Positions 35,045-46,814 of a stretch of DNA of 64,000 bases are shown in pieces; within the stretch, counting starts at the first letter, position 1, and each line of letters opens with the position of its first letter. The position numbers and the translations under genes were made by a program. Location: contig CM040432.1 in NCBI GenBank assembly GCA_022702705.1, positions 44,666,540-44,730,539 of the forward strand, in the 5' to 3' direction. Origin of the DNA: Papilionanthe hookeriana x Papilionanthe teres (taxonomy: Eukaryota; Streptophyta; Magnoliopsida; Asparagales; Orchidaceae). Below the pieces are notes generated by a model, which was not told where the DNA came from, made no database searches, and was given only the letters and a program-made list of their open reading frames with translations.

Positions 35045-35392
35045 ATGGAAGGAAGAAATCATGGAGAAGAAGTTAGAGACAAGGTTTCTAAGGATCCTCA
35101 ACCCTACTTCAATGGTTTCATCGCTGTAAGTTTAGAAAAAATCTCTAGTCATTTGGATAAGTTTGAAGTGGATTTTAAAAGAATTGGAGATCGCCTTCAT
35201 GAGATGTTTCATCAGATTGAACATCTAGAATGGCATATGAAACTTCAATTTGATCATTTTGCTACTTATCAAGATGCTCAAGTTGAAATGTATGTGAAGA
35301 ACAAGTCGATTGACGAAAAGACGGCTACGGATTTCTCGAGAGCGTTACTGTTCTTTCCAAGTAGAATTCACAATTTCCCTTGTGAATATTGA
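35045..35392 (+). CDS. B1 115-aa ORF, uncharacterised
   Basis: Intact 115-codon ORF (start MEGRNHGEEVRDKVS) between integrase and the third ORF. B2 has an ORF of exactly the same length and high similarity at 57817-58164. It is charged, with a central helical, coiled-coil-like part (about residues 30-75, LEKISSHLDKFEVDFKRIG). No signal peptide, zinc finger or enzyme motif is visible. Both copies are intact while every other gene of B1 and B2 is broken. It could be an accessory protein or an exon of the third ORF. Confidence 0.55.
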   Translation: MEGRNHGEEVRDKVSKDPQPYFNGFIAVSLEKISSHLDKFEVDFKRIGDRLHEMFHQIEHLEWHMKLQFDHFATYQDAQVEMYVKNKSIDEKTATDFSRALLFFPSRIHNFPCEY

Positions 35393-36191
35393 ATATTCTG
35401 GTAATGGGTTAGTTATTATATGGTTTGTTGAGTCGTTGTATCGATTTAGAGAATCGATTGTGTTTGTTTGTGTATTTGCTTTCATGTTCAATGTGTGTTG
35501 TTTTTGCTTAGAAATTGTTGTGTTTGAGTGTGTATTAGGAACTTGAATCAAGTATAATACTTATCTGGAATGTATTGAGTCAACATTGAAGATTAAGAAT
35601 GGAATTTAGTGAGTTTGATGTAAACATAGTGTTTGATTGGTGGATTTAATATTTAATTTTTTAAATTTTTGGAAAATGTTTTGGAAGTTAGAAACTGAAG
35701 CCCTACTCTAATATGAGTAATTGGAAGTTGAATTTATGAATTTTGGTGGAAATTAAATTTAAAAATAATTTTTTGTGAAAGGCGAGTCTGGCGCCTAGGC
35801 GCCAGAATTCGGCTCCTAAGGGCCAGTTCGGCCTGCTACCCGAAAATTACCATTTAAACCCCCAAAAGTCATTTTTGATGCTTAAGCTTCATCTTCTTCC
35901 CCATTTTTGATAAAATACACCCTTTGAATCCATTTTGAGGTCAATACATTAAGGATTTGAGCACGAAACCACTCGATTTCATCGTCTCAAGGTCAGATCT
36001 ACATTTTAAACAATTTATTTTTGATTTTCACCATAGATTTTCCTAGTTTTTGCTAAGAACCGAAATTTTGAAATAAAATTTTGATTTTTAGAGATTTCTT
36101 TAGATTTTTAAACTTATTTTAAGTTTTATAAACTTAGAAATAGTTTAAATCTTTGATTCCTAAATTTATTCTTGTTTTCTTTCACGTTTAG
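35393..36191 (+). promoter_or_regulatory. B1 spacer with perfect 20-bp palindrome before third ORF
   Basis: No conserved coding. TCTGGCGCCTAGGCGCCAGA (35787-35806) is a perfect palindrome, followed by a degenerate partner and a GATAAAATACACC TATA-like sequence near 35909. The third ORF starts at 36192. This repeats the arrangement upstream of the 115-aa ORF. Confidence 0.45.
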
Positions 36192-37351
36192 ATGACACCA
36201 AAATCTAAGTGCGGGAAGGGACGAGAAAATTTTGATAGCAGCAAATTTCCAACTGCGGCTGTGCATTTTCGTTTCCACGAACTTGCATCGTCGAGAAAGT
36301 TCATCTCGGAACGAAGTTTTTATCATCCTGGGGAGATGATCGAAATACTATAGTTGCGCACAACTGGCAACAATTTTGTTACTTCACTGCTATTGCTGTT
36401 ATCCCGGTTGTTCGAGAATTTTATGCAAATTTTCTGGATGCTGAAGATTTTGAAGTCTTTGTTAGAGGAATCAGAGTAGGATATACTCCAGAAAGAATCA
36501 ACATATTCTATGGCCTGCCACCGACGATTGAGTGCTATTATTCTGGATTATCACCATCTGAGGGTGATTTGGATATGATTATTTCCTATTTGACTGACGG
36601 TACTGGATCTTGGAAGATCAGGAACGGCAAAAGGGTAAATTTCAAATCTTCCAAGCTGAATGGTATTTCAAAAGCATGGCACTATTTCATTTCTGCAAGA
36701 TTATTACCTTCCAATCATCTGAGTGAAGTAACTAAATATCGAGCGATCTTGAATTACTGCATTCAGGAGAGGAAACCTATAGACGTTGGCAGTATTATTT
36801 ATGAATCTGTCGATTCTATTGCGAGATCTAGCACTTCTGTTGGATTGGGATTTCCTTCTTTGATTTATTCGTTATGTGTTAATGATGGAGCCAGTGCTGA
36901 TATTTCTGAAGAGAAATTAAAGACTACCAAGCCAATTGGGCAGGAGAGTGTTAGTATATATGATCGTCTTCGAGGTAAGAGATCGACCGCTCCTTCTACT
37001 TCTGCATATACTCCAGGTAGACCTTCTACTTCTTGCCCCTCTACTTCGGTCGAGCCACCATCTAGTTTACGGGAGTCCATGCATGATCGGTTTTTAGAGC
37101 GACGGCAGGAGTTGTTTCGGACTCACTGCAAGATAGATACTATTGACAAGAAACTGGATCATATTTCTGACAATACCCAGAGGAAGAGTAGTTACGATGC
37201 AAAGTATGATGAAGCCCTAGTCAGATTTCTGAAGGGTGAACATGATGTGAGTTTCTCTACTTTTCCTAGCTTTACACCATTTATTGATCCTAAGGACGTT
37301 GAGTTTTCCTTTGGTGATGATGATCACGATGAGGCGACAACTAGTGATTAG
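36192..37351 (+). pseudogene. B1 third ORF (plant transposon-protein-like), one frameshift
   Basis: Starts MTPKSKCGKGRENFD. A one-base loss near 36346 (relative to B2) separates the first ~50 codons from the rest; the remainder (36569-37351) is open for 260 codons and ends in an acidic DDDHDEATTSD tail. The N-terminal half (FAVRGI-like, ERINIFYGLPP, LLPSNHLSEVTKYRAILNYCI) resembles the putative plant transposon protein family often seen after integrase in Athila elements. The C-terminal half is a Ser/Pro/Thr-rich linker and a helical region. This position is called env-like in some Athila elements, but no signal peptide or transmembrane segment is evident. Confidence 0.65.
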
Positions 37352-38641
37352 TAGTAGAGAGATCTTTATGTAGTGCTACTCTGTTGTTAGTTTGTTTTGT
37401 TTGGATTGTTTGTTAGATTTATGTTTGATATGTGTTGTTTAGTTTATGTACTTGTGTGGATGGATTCTGTGGTTAAAACATTTTTAGTATATTGTGTTGA
37501 GACTGATGTTAGAGGTAATTTATATGTTTGTTTTAGTCTACTGTTTAGTACTTAGTAATTTTGCTCTGCTTTAATTTTATTTCAAATTTAGTATAATAAA
37601 AAATTAGCCTGCTTACTTTTTTATACATGCTTCAATTTTATCTTAATTATTCATAAAAGCATGTTTAGAAAGTTAATTTTTCTTTTTAAGATTGTTTTTA
37701 CATACTTATAAAAATTCTTATGATTTTCTTTTCTCTCATACTTTCAAAATTTTCATAGTATACCAAAACTTAAGTTTGGGGGAAGGGAAATACATTCAAA
37801 TTTAAATTTTATTTGTCCTTAAAGAGCTAATATTTTCTTAAAAATAAAAGTTTTTAACATAACTTAAGGAATTAAGAATTTATTTGAGACCACTTTTATT
37901 TTTTAAATTATAAACAATTTAGTGAAATTAACTAAGGATTTACTAACTTTGAATGATTTTAAGAATAGAATTATTTAACTTAAGGAAGAATAAGATTCAA
38001 GAATTTTTCTATTCATGATAGAAATGATAGAATTTAGAAATATTAAGTAATAAAAAATTATCACTTGAAAATGAAAAGATTGGAAATCTTTTTGAATTTT
38101 TATTTATGTTATAATAATTAAGTGAAAATGTATAAGTTTTAAACATATAAGTTAAGGATAGTGAAGTTCAAAACCATTAACAGGCTATCCAGATATAGTA
38201 ATCCTCTCTATATATAAAAAAAAAGAAAGAGAGGAGAAGCTTGAGGAAATGCCTAATCAAAAATTGGCTTCACTTGAGTTATCTTATAGAAAGAAAACTA
38301 GTTACATATCTTACTTAATTTTTATACATAAATATTCATTTAAAAATGATTTTTCAAGAAAATCTTTTTCTTGTAAATAATCTATGAGATCTTAATATAA
38401 TAAGCTTCTATTATTTTCAAAATGAATGAAAAGTTTGAAATCTTATGATTTAGTTGTTAAATATTCTTTAAATTCTTAAAATTAAACCTAGTTAGTGAAA
38501 TTAGGTTAATAATTTACTAAAGACTTTATAAAATCAAAACTTATAAAGAATCTTAAATATTTATCTTTTATTCCAAAGGTTATATTTTATATAGCAGAAA
38601 GAGTTACTTGAGGACAAGTAACATTTAAGTTTGGGGGATTT
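37352..38641 (+). other. B1 3' untranslated region with two polypurine tracts
   Basis: AT-rich, non-coding. TTAAGTTTGGGGGAAGGGAAA at 37770-37790 is an internal purine tract; TTTAAGTTTGGGGGATT at 38624-38640 abuts the 3' LTR and is the functional PPT position. Nothing else recognised. Confidence 0.7.
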
Positions 38642-40389
38642 TGATCCATGAAGAAAAATACATATTTTTATGCCTTGATTTTTATCAATTTCTAAGGATA
38701 TTAGGCTTTAATGAAAGGTATTTTTGTGTTTTTGGATGTAGGTGATGTAAAAAGGTCTAGAAAAGGAGAAGTAGCAAAAGGGAGCAAAAATGGAGCAAAA
38801 TACAAATGAATAAAAAAAATATGGTCTGGCGCCTACGCGCCAGACTCGATACAGAAACTGTCAAGTTTTTGACGACTTTTGGACGGTTATTTTGACGGAG
38901 TGAGCAGTTATTGGACATTCTAGAAGACTGACAGTTGTTCCTTGATAATAGGACATGTGATACATTGCATTTGGATGCTCCAAAACGGTTTTAAACGTGA
39001 AGAGGTGCGAGCCAAAGCGAAGAGGAGCGAAGAACTGGACGCGGTGTCCGGCGCCTAGGCGCTAGACCGACCTTTTAGAAGATTCATTGAATTTGGACAT
39101 GTTTTGAAGCGGTGCCTCAAGGCAACCCTTGGAGCCTATAAATAAGAGTCCACTCCTTCAGAGAAAATTGCCCCCCATTCACCACACCCCCTCTAGTCTC
39201 CTTAGAGAGATAAATCTCATTAGAGAGAGAGAGTGTAGAGAATTAGAGAGCGAAATTTAGGGCCACTTTTGTTCAGTTTAGTGAGTTTACTTTCAAGTTG
39301 TAGCATCTGGAGTTCATTACACTGTGGAGTCAGGAGTCAGAAGATCTGTAGAAGGAATGTTTGAGATAAGAATTTTTATTTGATTCAAAGTTTATTTTTT
39401 ATGTTTTTCAGTTTATTTTCAATGTATTCTGAGTAGTTACTTTACTTTCTTCCTTCAATCATGAAGAGATAGATAAGAAAATATAAAGATTCGATGGAGA
39501 ATTAAAATTCAAAATATTTTCAAAAACATTGTGATGACATTAATACCTGATCATACTTTACTTTTTAAAATGACCATTTAAATTGTTAAAACCTGTTGAA
39601 GAGTTTTGAAATGTTGAAGGAGAAGAACTCTTAACTTGTAAATGTCACATGAATCCTTGGGTAGTCGAAGACCATGTGCGGACTATTCAAGGTGAAGTGC
39701 AAATAAATAGGAAGATAAGATTTAAAGGGCGTAGAATTGATAAGTTTTTAGAGTGACAGGCTAAATTCTTATAATTTGATTTATAGATCAGAAATGGGTC
39801 ATTAGTAGGGCCGACCATAGCCAACCTTGGACATCTAGAAGTGAGAGTCTAGATTAACCCATTACTACTAACAATACATCCGAACCTGATCTGTAAGTTA
39901 GCCAATGTTCTTTGCGCCTGGATCAAAGGGTAATGAATAGGAATGCTTCTATTTGGCACAATACCATAAATCAGATTCTCCAACGAATATTAAATTATCT
40001 TAAAAATCTTGGATTAATTGAAGGAAAGAAAGTTGTTATTTTATATAGTTTTCATAAATCATTCTCTTAGTATTGTTTTCTTTAATTTCATCTAGTAAAT
40101 TAATAGTAATTTATAGTTAATTTAAAGGATAAAAAGATATTTTTAAAAATATAATATTTAGAAAATTTATTTTTATAATTTTTTCCCCGTGGGATCGATA
40201 CTTGGGTTATAATAGAAAACCCTATATTACTTGAAACGATATGTATACTTGTGTAGTACCCCTAGTGTGTAAAGTAATTTCTAAAATTTACAATATTCTG
40301 ATTTATACACTAGCCGCTTATTATAAATTGGGTCAAGCTTTGGCCATCTTTTGGAAGCATATATCACTGCGTTACTTGCGGTCGGGTCA
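38642..40389 (+). repeat. B1 3' LTR
   Basis: 1748 bp, TGATCCATGAAG...GGTCGGGTCA, followed by the ATTTA duplication. It has palindromes at 38825-38844 and 39047-39066 and TATAAATA at 39137-39144. It lacks one partner of each palindrome pair that the 5' LTR carries. It shows the uninterrupted site of the solo LTR insertion. Confidence 0.94.
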
Positions 40390-40394
40390 ATTTA
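40390..40394. other. Right target site duplication of B1
   Basis: ATTTA, matching 19830-19834. Confidence 0.93.
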
Positions 40395-40963
40395 CAATCA
40401 AGACTTTCGAGAAGTTGCTTAGCAAGGCCGGGAGCTTGCAGGAAGAAGCAAAACAACTAAGTTTCATGGACAAGACCGATAAGAAGAAGCCGGTAAAAGC
40501 ATTTGAAAAGAAATCTGGATTCATCGCGGCAGTAGATAAAGGCAAGCAGCCAGTGCAAATTTAGCCAGAGCGGCCATAGCCTAGTTATCAACCACCACAA
40601 CAGGTTTATCAACAACCTCAAAAGAACTACCAACAGCCTCGACCGAGCTATTAGTCGCCTCAGCATTATGAGCAACCGCCTCATCCATCGCGTACCCTGA
40701 AAGAACTTCTAAATAGGGAATATCCATTCAAAACTGAAGTGGTAGCGAAGATGTTTCACAGTTTAATGAAGACACCTGATTTTCAGCTACCAGGGCCTAG
40801 GAGGCGGGAAGAAGTCAATAAGAAAGATCATCTGAACTACTGTCCCTACCACCAGATGCTCGGACATAAGATAGAGGATTGCATCACTTTCAAGAGTTGG
40901 CTTGACGACAATCTCCGGAAAGGGAACATAACGATCCTGAAGGGATACATGAAGAAACCCTAA
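40395..40963 (+). pseudogene. A2 gag, 3' part
   Basis: Resumes the Gag frame cut by B1 (TIKTFEKLLSKAGSLQEEAKQLSFMDK). A Gln/Pro/Tyr-rich stretch follows (about 40560-40680), then a zinc-knuckle-like CPYHQMLGHKIEDC (about 40841-40885). It ends at TAA 40961-40963, which is shared with A1 (4496-4498). Private TAG codons at about 40562, 40577 and 40651 replace CAG. The gag of A2 cannot be translated as a unit because of B1. Confidence 0.86.
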
Positions 40964-42420
40964 AAAGGAGGTTTCGTTAATGTTATTTCAACGGATCCTA
41001 TTGTTCCGATAGACCCTTACACGACCAATGATGGATGGAGTACCATTTGGATAACGTCTTCAAAGAAAATCTTGGATCATATCCAAAACGCTTTGGTGCG
41101 CGCTTCAACTCAAAGTTTGAAACCTGTCGAACCGGTGCTATCGCTTGCAATTAAAGAACCACCTCAGAAGGAGGAGAAGATCGTAGAAGAAAAGAAAACC
41201 GAGGCTCCGAAGGGTAGACTAGGGGCTGCTTATCCTAGGATGGTTGTTTCAGATTCAGGGGAGAAATCCCTCGGACCTCTGACTCTGTATGATTATTTGC
41301 TCGCCCCAACGGGATCTTATAATGATAAGAGTTTTGGTGTTGGCTACGTTTTGACTGTTTCTAACTATTATGTAACTAACGGCATCCAATCTAATCTGAA
41401 TCTCGATTCCAATACGAAAAATGATTCTAAAATCATACTAAACCTCGATGACCATGACGAAGGAGAAGACGCTAACAAGGATGGATACGAAAGCTCAACA
41501 AGCAACGAGTCTATTTGTGAATTTTGAGGAGCTCCAATGACGATAGAATTAGAGTTATCAGATTCCGAAGCAAATCCAGAAAAGCCAGTAGTTCCAATTC
41601 AAGAGGAGACACCTGTAGATTCACCACCAGATTCAGAACAAGTAACTGAAGTCAATCTAAGGAGTGAAAAAGTTCTACCCCCGAGAATGGGTCAGAAGGA
41701 TAAAGGAAAGCAGGTGGTTACTCAGGAAGAGCCAACCCCAGCAGAAGAATTTCCCATTCGGGAAGAGACTGAAGAGCCTGGTAATAAAGTGGATTACAAC
41801 GTGCTAGCCCATCTAAGGAAGTTACCAGCCAAATTGAGCATCTATGACACTTTGTTCCTGTCAAAGGAGATGAGGGAAACTCTGATCAAGGCTTTACTTG
41901 ATCGAGAAATTTTCTTAGTTCAAATGGCCGGTAATTCCTTCGACGAGGTTTGCTTGTTAAAATAACAGCGAGGTGTTACCTTCACGGACAATGATCTACT
42001 ACTGGGAACAGCTGATCACAACCGACCATTGTATATTTCAGTCACTATTGGAAAGTTTACACTCTCCATAGTGTTGGTTGATCAGGGAGCACCAATCAAC
42101 ATAATGAATCTTCGGACGCTAGCATATTTGGAAATTGATTTCGAGACATCGTTCACCGCTCTACTGGGTCGGCCATGGATCCATAAGAATTGGATGGTAC
42201 CGTCGTCTCTGCATCAGTGCATGGAGTATTAGAAGGAGGAGATGTATAAAAGGTGACCTGCAACCGTTCTCTGCGCATGAAATTGGAATTCACGCAGATG
42301 TAGCCTACTACGCGCCTCCAAAGAAAAAACATCTTCTCCAGAAACACCGCACCAAATGGAGCAAAAGATGTTCAAGATGATGAAGAACCTAAAATTCTAG
42401 TTCAACAGTTACTCACCACT
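40964..42420 (+). pseudogene. A2 pol, linker and protease (internally deleted)
   Basis: Same frame as Gag after the TAA. The acidic linker (41072-41527) ends at a TGA (41525-41527) shared with A1. The protease core at about 42029-42232 has VDQGAPINIMN around the catalytic Asp (42080-42082). Compared with A1, 135 bp (45 codons) are missing between LEID and FETSF, removing the middle of the domain. TAA at 41963-41965 and TAG near 42230 are further breaks. It is not functional. Confidence 0.82.
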
Positions 42421-43887
42421 CCCTTACGACGAGATGGTGAAGGTTTCTCCAGAACTCGCACCCGAGGTCGAGGTCGTGGACGAGGTCATGGATGAAACTG
42501 TGGAACAGTTGGACAGATGAAACCAGTCATCGACGTTGATTGGGAGAACAGTTTCGAAGAAGAAGAAATCAAGAAAGAAGCAGCGACAATAAGTCAGAAG
42601 AAACCCCAATTCAGGATCTCTCTTGAAGAAGAAAGGAACGAAGAATACAAATCAATGTACGAGAAGATTAACCATTATGTGCATACTATGACCCTGACCC
42701 CGATCTATCCTAGTAAGGTCGAGGGTATGGTAGTCAAGGAGGTACATGGTGGCGGTACTAAACCTATCAAATTCTACCGTGGTGCTTCTTCCTCCAATAC
42801 TAAAAAAGATGTACAACTTGAAGAATTTACTTCTTCTGAATTAATGAAACTGCCTTTTGAGTGGTATTCTCCCTGTGTTTAGAATTTAATTTGGTGTGGT
42901 ATTCTACCTAAACAATGGAGAAAAGGTCAACCACAACACTTTGAAAAATTTTGGAATAAAGCCAGTCGGCCTCCCAATTCAAAACACGGTCTCGGATTTG
43001 GCACAGTAGGATCAGTTGATGATATGGGATTTTTCTTGGTTGTCACTTGTGAACCTAATGAAGACTGCTTGGAAACTTCAGATAATCTTGAAGATCTACC
43101 AATTGGAGATGCTCCACCAGAATTCGAGGAAGAAATTAAATCTACAATAGACGAGTTAATGGAAGTTAACTTATATACTAGCGAAGAGCCTAGGCCGACC
43201 TTTGTTAGCTCCTTACTCAATAAAGAAGACTCCGAAAACATGATCAGACTACTGATGGAATTTAAAGACTGTTTTGCTTGGAGTTACAATGAAATGACCG
43301 GATTATCTCCAGAAGTCGCAGTTCACAAACTAGGAGTAGATCCCACTGCCGTTCCAGTCAGGCGAGGAAGAATGCGTCTAGAGATTGAACAACAAGTTAT
43401 AGCTGAAGTTAAGAAGCTAACAGACGCTAAATTCATCCGTGAAGAACAATATTCGACTTGGTTAGCCAATGTGGTACCAGTCAGAAAGAAGAATGGACAG
43501 ATTGGAATCTGCGTAGATTTCAGAGATCTAAACAAGGCATGTCTAAAGGATGAATTTCCTCTTCCAATTCTAGAACTGATGATCGATATCACTTTGACAC
43601 ATGAAATCTTCTCTTTCATGGATGGATCATCATGATACAACCAGATAAAGATGGCACCAGAAGATGAAAAGCTCACAGCCTTCAGAATGCCAATTGGAGT
43701 ATATTGCTACCCAGTGATGCCTTTCGGACTGAAGAATGCAGAAGCAACATACCAAAGAGCAATGATGAGAATTTTTGATGAACTCATTCACAACCAAGTC
43801 GAGAGCTACGTGGATGATGTGGTCATCAAAAGCAAACTGAAAGAAGATCACTTGTATGATTTGAGAATTATTTTTGAGCGATTATGA
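42421..43887 (+). pseudogene. A2 pol, RG-rich linker and reverse transcriptase
   Basis: RG-rich stretch at about 42440-42495, then the pre-RT region and RT. Motifs: KNGQIGICVDFRDLNKACLKDEFPLP (two mutated residues), FSFMDGSS, GVYCYPVMPFGLKNAEATYQRAM, and an intact catalytic YVDD (43807-43818). Stops: TGA near 42500, TAG 42880-42882, TGA 43633-43635, TGA 43885-43887. The sequence loses three codons near 43360 relative to A1 (QAPR). The catalytic motif survives although the frame does not. Confidence 0.87.
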
Positions 43888-44640
43888 CAATTTAACCTTA
43901 AGATGAATCCCTTGAAATGCGCCTTCGACGTCGCCTCTGGGAAATTATTAGGATTTGTCGTCCGACATCGTGGAATTGAAATTGATCTGGAGAAGATTAA
44001 AGCTATCTTAGAAATGCCTCCTCCCAAAACTTTGAAACAGCTACGATCCTTTCAAGGAAAATTGGCATATCTTCGACGCTTTATCTCAAATTTGTCAGGT
44101 AGGTGTCAAGCTTTCTCGGCATTGGTTAAAAAGGACGACAAATTCATTTCAGAAGAGAAATTCCAGCGGGCCTTCGAGGACATTAAGCAGTATTTAATGA
44201 CACCTCCTGTTTTAGCAGCCCCAGTCTCGGGTCGACCGTTAATACTTTATACCGCGCCTTTAGACGACTCCCTTGGAGCCCTGCTAGCCCAGGTCAATGA
44301 CGAGGGAAAAGAAAACGCTCTCTACTACCTGAGCTGTCGTTTAATTTCGACGGAAGTAAAATATCCTCCGATCAAGAAGCATTGTTTGGCCCTGATTTTC
44401 GCCGCTCAAAAGCTCAGACATTACATGCTTTCTCCTAAGGTCAACCTTATTTCGAAGTTTAATCCGTTGCAATATTTGATGACCCGACCGATGCTTTCTG
44501 GAAGACTTGCCAGGTGGTCGATGATACTATTGAAATTCGATATAACTTTCGTACCGCTTCGTGCCGTGAAGGGACAAGTCCTAGCAGACTTCCTCGTAGC
44601 ACACCCTTTACCGGCAGAATTGCCTCTCAACGATGATTTG
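43888..44640 (+). pseudogene. A2 pol, RT connection and first RNase H
   Basis: An open frame of 272 codons (43903-44721). It covers the RT thumb/connection (LRSFQGKLAYLRRFISNLSG), the RNase H-like part (LYTAPLDDSLGALLAQ, KHCLALIFAAQKLRHYM) and the start of the second RNase H. It is intact where A1 has stops, so the ancestral element encoded RT and both RNase H domains in one frame. Confidence 0.84.
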
Positions 44641-45236
44641 CCTGACGAGCAGATAATGAGCCTAGAAGACCTCGACGATCAGTATTGGGAGCCATACTTC
44701 AACGAATCATCTTCAACATAGAGAGATAAAGAATTGCAAACGATAGTTCCTAGTAAAGCAGGAATCAGACTATTCTTTATAAAACCGAAACGAGGAATGT
44801 TAAGATACTCCTACCATCTAACAGAATCGTGTACGAACTATGAGGCCTAATACGAAGCTCTCATAACCGGATTAGAGTTAACTATTCAGATGGGGATAAC
44901 AGACATCAACATCTACGGGGATTCACAATTGATCATTCAACAGGTCGCCGGATAGTATAGAATTCTGAAGTCGAGACTCAAGCAATACTTTCAGTATGCC
45001 ATGAAGTTTTTAGAACAAATGTTGAATGTAACGATCTACAAGATTCCTAGAAGAGAAAATGCTCTCGCAGATGCGTTAGCCCGCCTTGCAAAGGAATTTT
45101 CCTGTTTGCAGGATCAATCAGTTGAAGTGTCAGTTCAGGGACGTCAGGTTCTCTCGTAGCTCGACATGGACATGATACACAAGTCAGAAAAAGAAGAAAA
45201 ATCAGTTGCGGCAGTAACAGAAAATACAGAAGACTG
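44641..45236 (+). pseudogene. A2 pol, second archaeal-type RNase H (degenerate)
   Basis: Co-linear with 8321-8881. The first catalytic Asp is lost (YFN in place of YFD), a TAG follows at 44719-44721, and further stops lie at about 44848 and 44954. The later motifs IYGDSQLIIQQ and ADALARLA remain. The domain order (RT, first RH, second RH, INT) is the Tat signature. Confidence 0.8.
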
Positions 45237-46489
45237 ACGTCAACCACTCATAGATTACCTGCAAACAGGAACCCTACCGGACAATAAGTCATTAGCCCAT
45301 CAAATTAAGAAAAGAACTCTGTTTTACACATTAATAAACAATACATTATACAGAAGGTCTTTCGATCAGATGTGGCTAAGGTACCTGAGTGACTCCGAGG
45401 CTCGTGAAATTATTAAAGAAGTGCACTCAGGACTTCGTGGCGCTCCCTAGTCAGGTCCGAAGATGAAAATGAAGATTAAAAGATTAGGGTACTACCGGCC
45501 CTCAATGATGACCGATTGCGTAGAAGGTCTCCAAGAGTTGTCACCAGTGCCATGTGCATGGAGTGGTTCTACATCAGCCTCCAAATGTGCTGCATCCGAC
45601 AATTGCGTCGTGGCCATTTGAGTGTTGGGGCATAGATATCGTGGGTCCAATAGGACCGCCTTATTCAAGAGGACATCGCTTTATTCTTGCAGCTACGGAT
45701 TACTTTTCTAAGTGGGTAGAAGCAGTACCGCTCAGAGAAGTGAAAGCGCACTATGTGCTACAGTTCTTCAAAAATCAAGTCGTCTACTGTTTCGGGGTAC
45801 CGCGCAAAATTATTTCAGATAATGGGTCCGCATTCAGAAGCATGAAGATTAACAATTTTGTCAGAAGACATGGGATTGACTGGCACTATTCGATGATCTA
45901 CTACCCAAGAGCGTATAGCTTGGCCGAAGCTTTTAATAAAACTCTCGTCCAAATCCTAAAGAAAACTTTGGGCGACAACAAAAGAAATTGGCACGAGAAG
46001 TTTTTAGAAGCCTTATCGGCATACAGGATGACTTTTAGAACTCCTACTTGGACTACACCTTACGCTTTAGTGTATGGGTCTGAGGTCGTCTTACCCTTGG
46101 AGGTACAGCTTCCCTCACTTAGAGTTGCAGTTGCAAACAAGATCAGTACAGAAGAAAATGTCAAATTATGACTAGAAGAATTGAAAAGCTTGGAAGGAAG
46201 ATGACTTTCAGCACAGCAGAGTTTATAACTGTATCAAGCCAAGATGATCCAGGACCATGATAAACTGGTCCGCCCAAGGACATTCAAAGTCAGTGACTTA
46301 GTTCTAGTCCTCAAGAGACCTATCCTCGCACACCACAAGATAGGTGGTAAATTTGAAACGACTAGGGAAGGGTCGTTCGTGGTTGAGACAGTCTACTCAG
46401 GAGGTTCCTACCAGCTTGTGAATTACTATGGAGAACGACCTATGCTTCCAATCAATGGACGATATCTAAAGAAGTATTACGCAACCTGA
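45237..46489 (+). pseudogene. A2 pol, integrase
   Basis: The zinc-binding region is damaged by a TAG near 45449 and a one-base change near 45522. The core (45554-46171, 205 open codons) keeps the triad: D in CWGIDIVGP (about 45635), D in ISDNGS and E in SLAEAFNK. The C-terminal part (46244-46489) ends GRYLKKYYAT and TGA. Stops at 46169-46171, 46202 and 46226. No chromodomain. Confidence 0.86.
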
Positions 46490-46814
46490 TGTTTCGAAGG
46501 ATGGACTTTAAAATTGGAGTCTCATTCCTAGAAAGACGGGCATAGTAATCACTTGTAGCTGGGTCTGAACCCAAAAACATAAAAATGGATGATAAAAATC
46601 ATTAACAAAAATTTGTTAAAAGAAAACATGTGAAATCATAATAATAAAGTCTCTATTCCTTCTTTTAATCGATTCATTCCTGATCTTTCCTCATCTCTTC
46701 TTACTTCCTTTAAAATTTAAAAGAAGTAAATAAAATTTTTCATTAATAAATATTTTTCTTATGGTTCTTGTTCTTAGTACAGCCCCTGATCCTTTCCTTA
46801 TTTTTCGCAGGGAA
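46490..46814 (+). promoter_or_regulatory. A2 spacer with splice-acceptor-like end
   Basis: AT-rich spacer co-linear with 10141-10466, ending CCTTTCCTTATTTTTCGCAG at 46791-46810, then GGAAATG. The pyrimidine tract plus CAG is a good plant 3' splice-site match, and the AG is retained in A1. It suggests a spliced subgenomic mRNA for the AlkB ORF; the donor has not been identified. Confidence 0.5.

Larger units (their letters stand above)
19835..40389 (+). mobile_element. Element B1: Athila-like Ty3/gypsy retrotransposon
   Basis: 5' LTR (19835-21575 plus 29044-29093, split by a solo LTR), PBS, gag, protease, RT, RNase H, integrase, a 115-aa ORF, a longer third ORF, PPT and 3' LTR (38642-40389). 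The termini are TG...CA and the 5-bp TSD is ATTTA. Without the nested LTR it is about 13.1 kb. Gag and protease motifs, the Asp-type PBS and coding sequence after integrase place it in the Athila branch. All pol domains are broken. It inserted into A2 gag. Confidence 0.93.

Noticed and set aside
36192..37351. Third ORF as a retroviral envelope gene
   Set aside because: No signal peptide, transmembrane segment or cleavage motif seen in either copy.
29094..38641. B1 as an independently intact, active element
   Set aside because: Multiple stops and frameshifts in gag, RT, RNase H, integrase and the third ORF, plus FMDN in RT.
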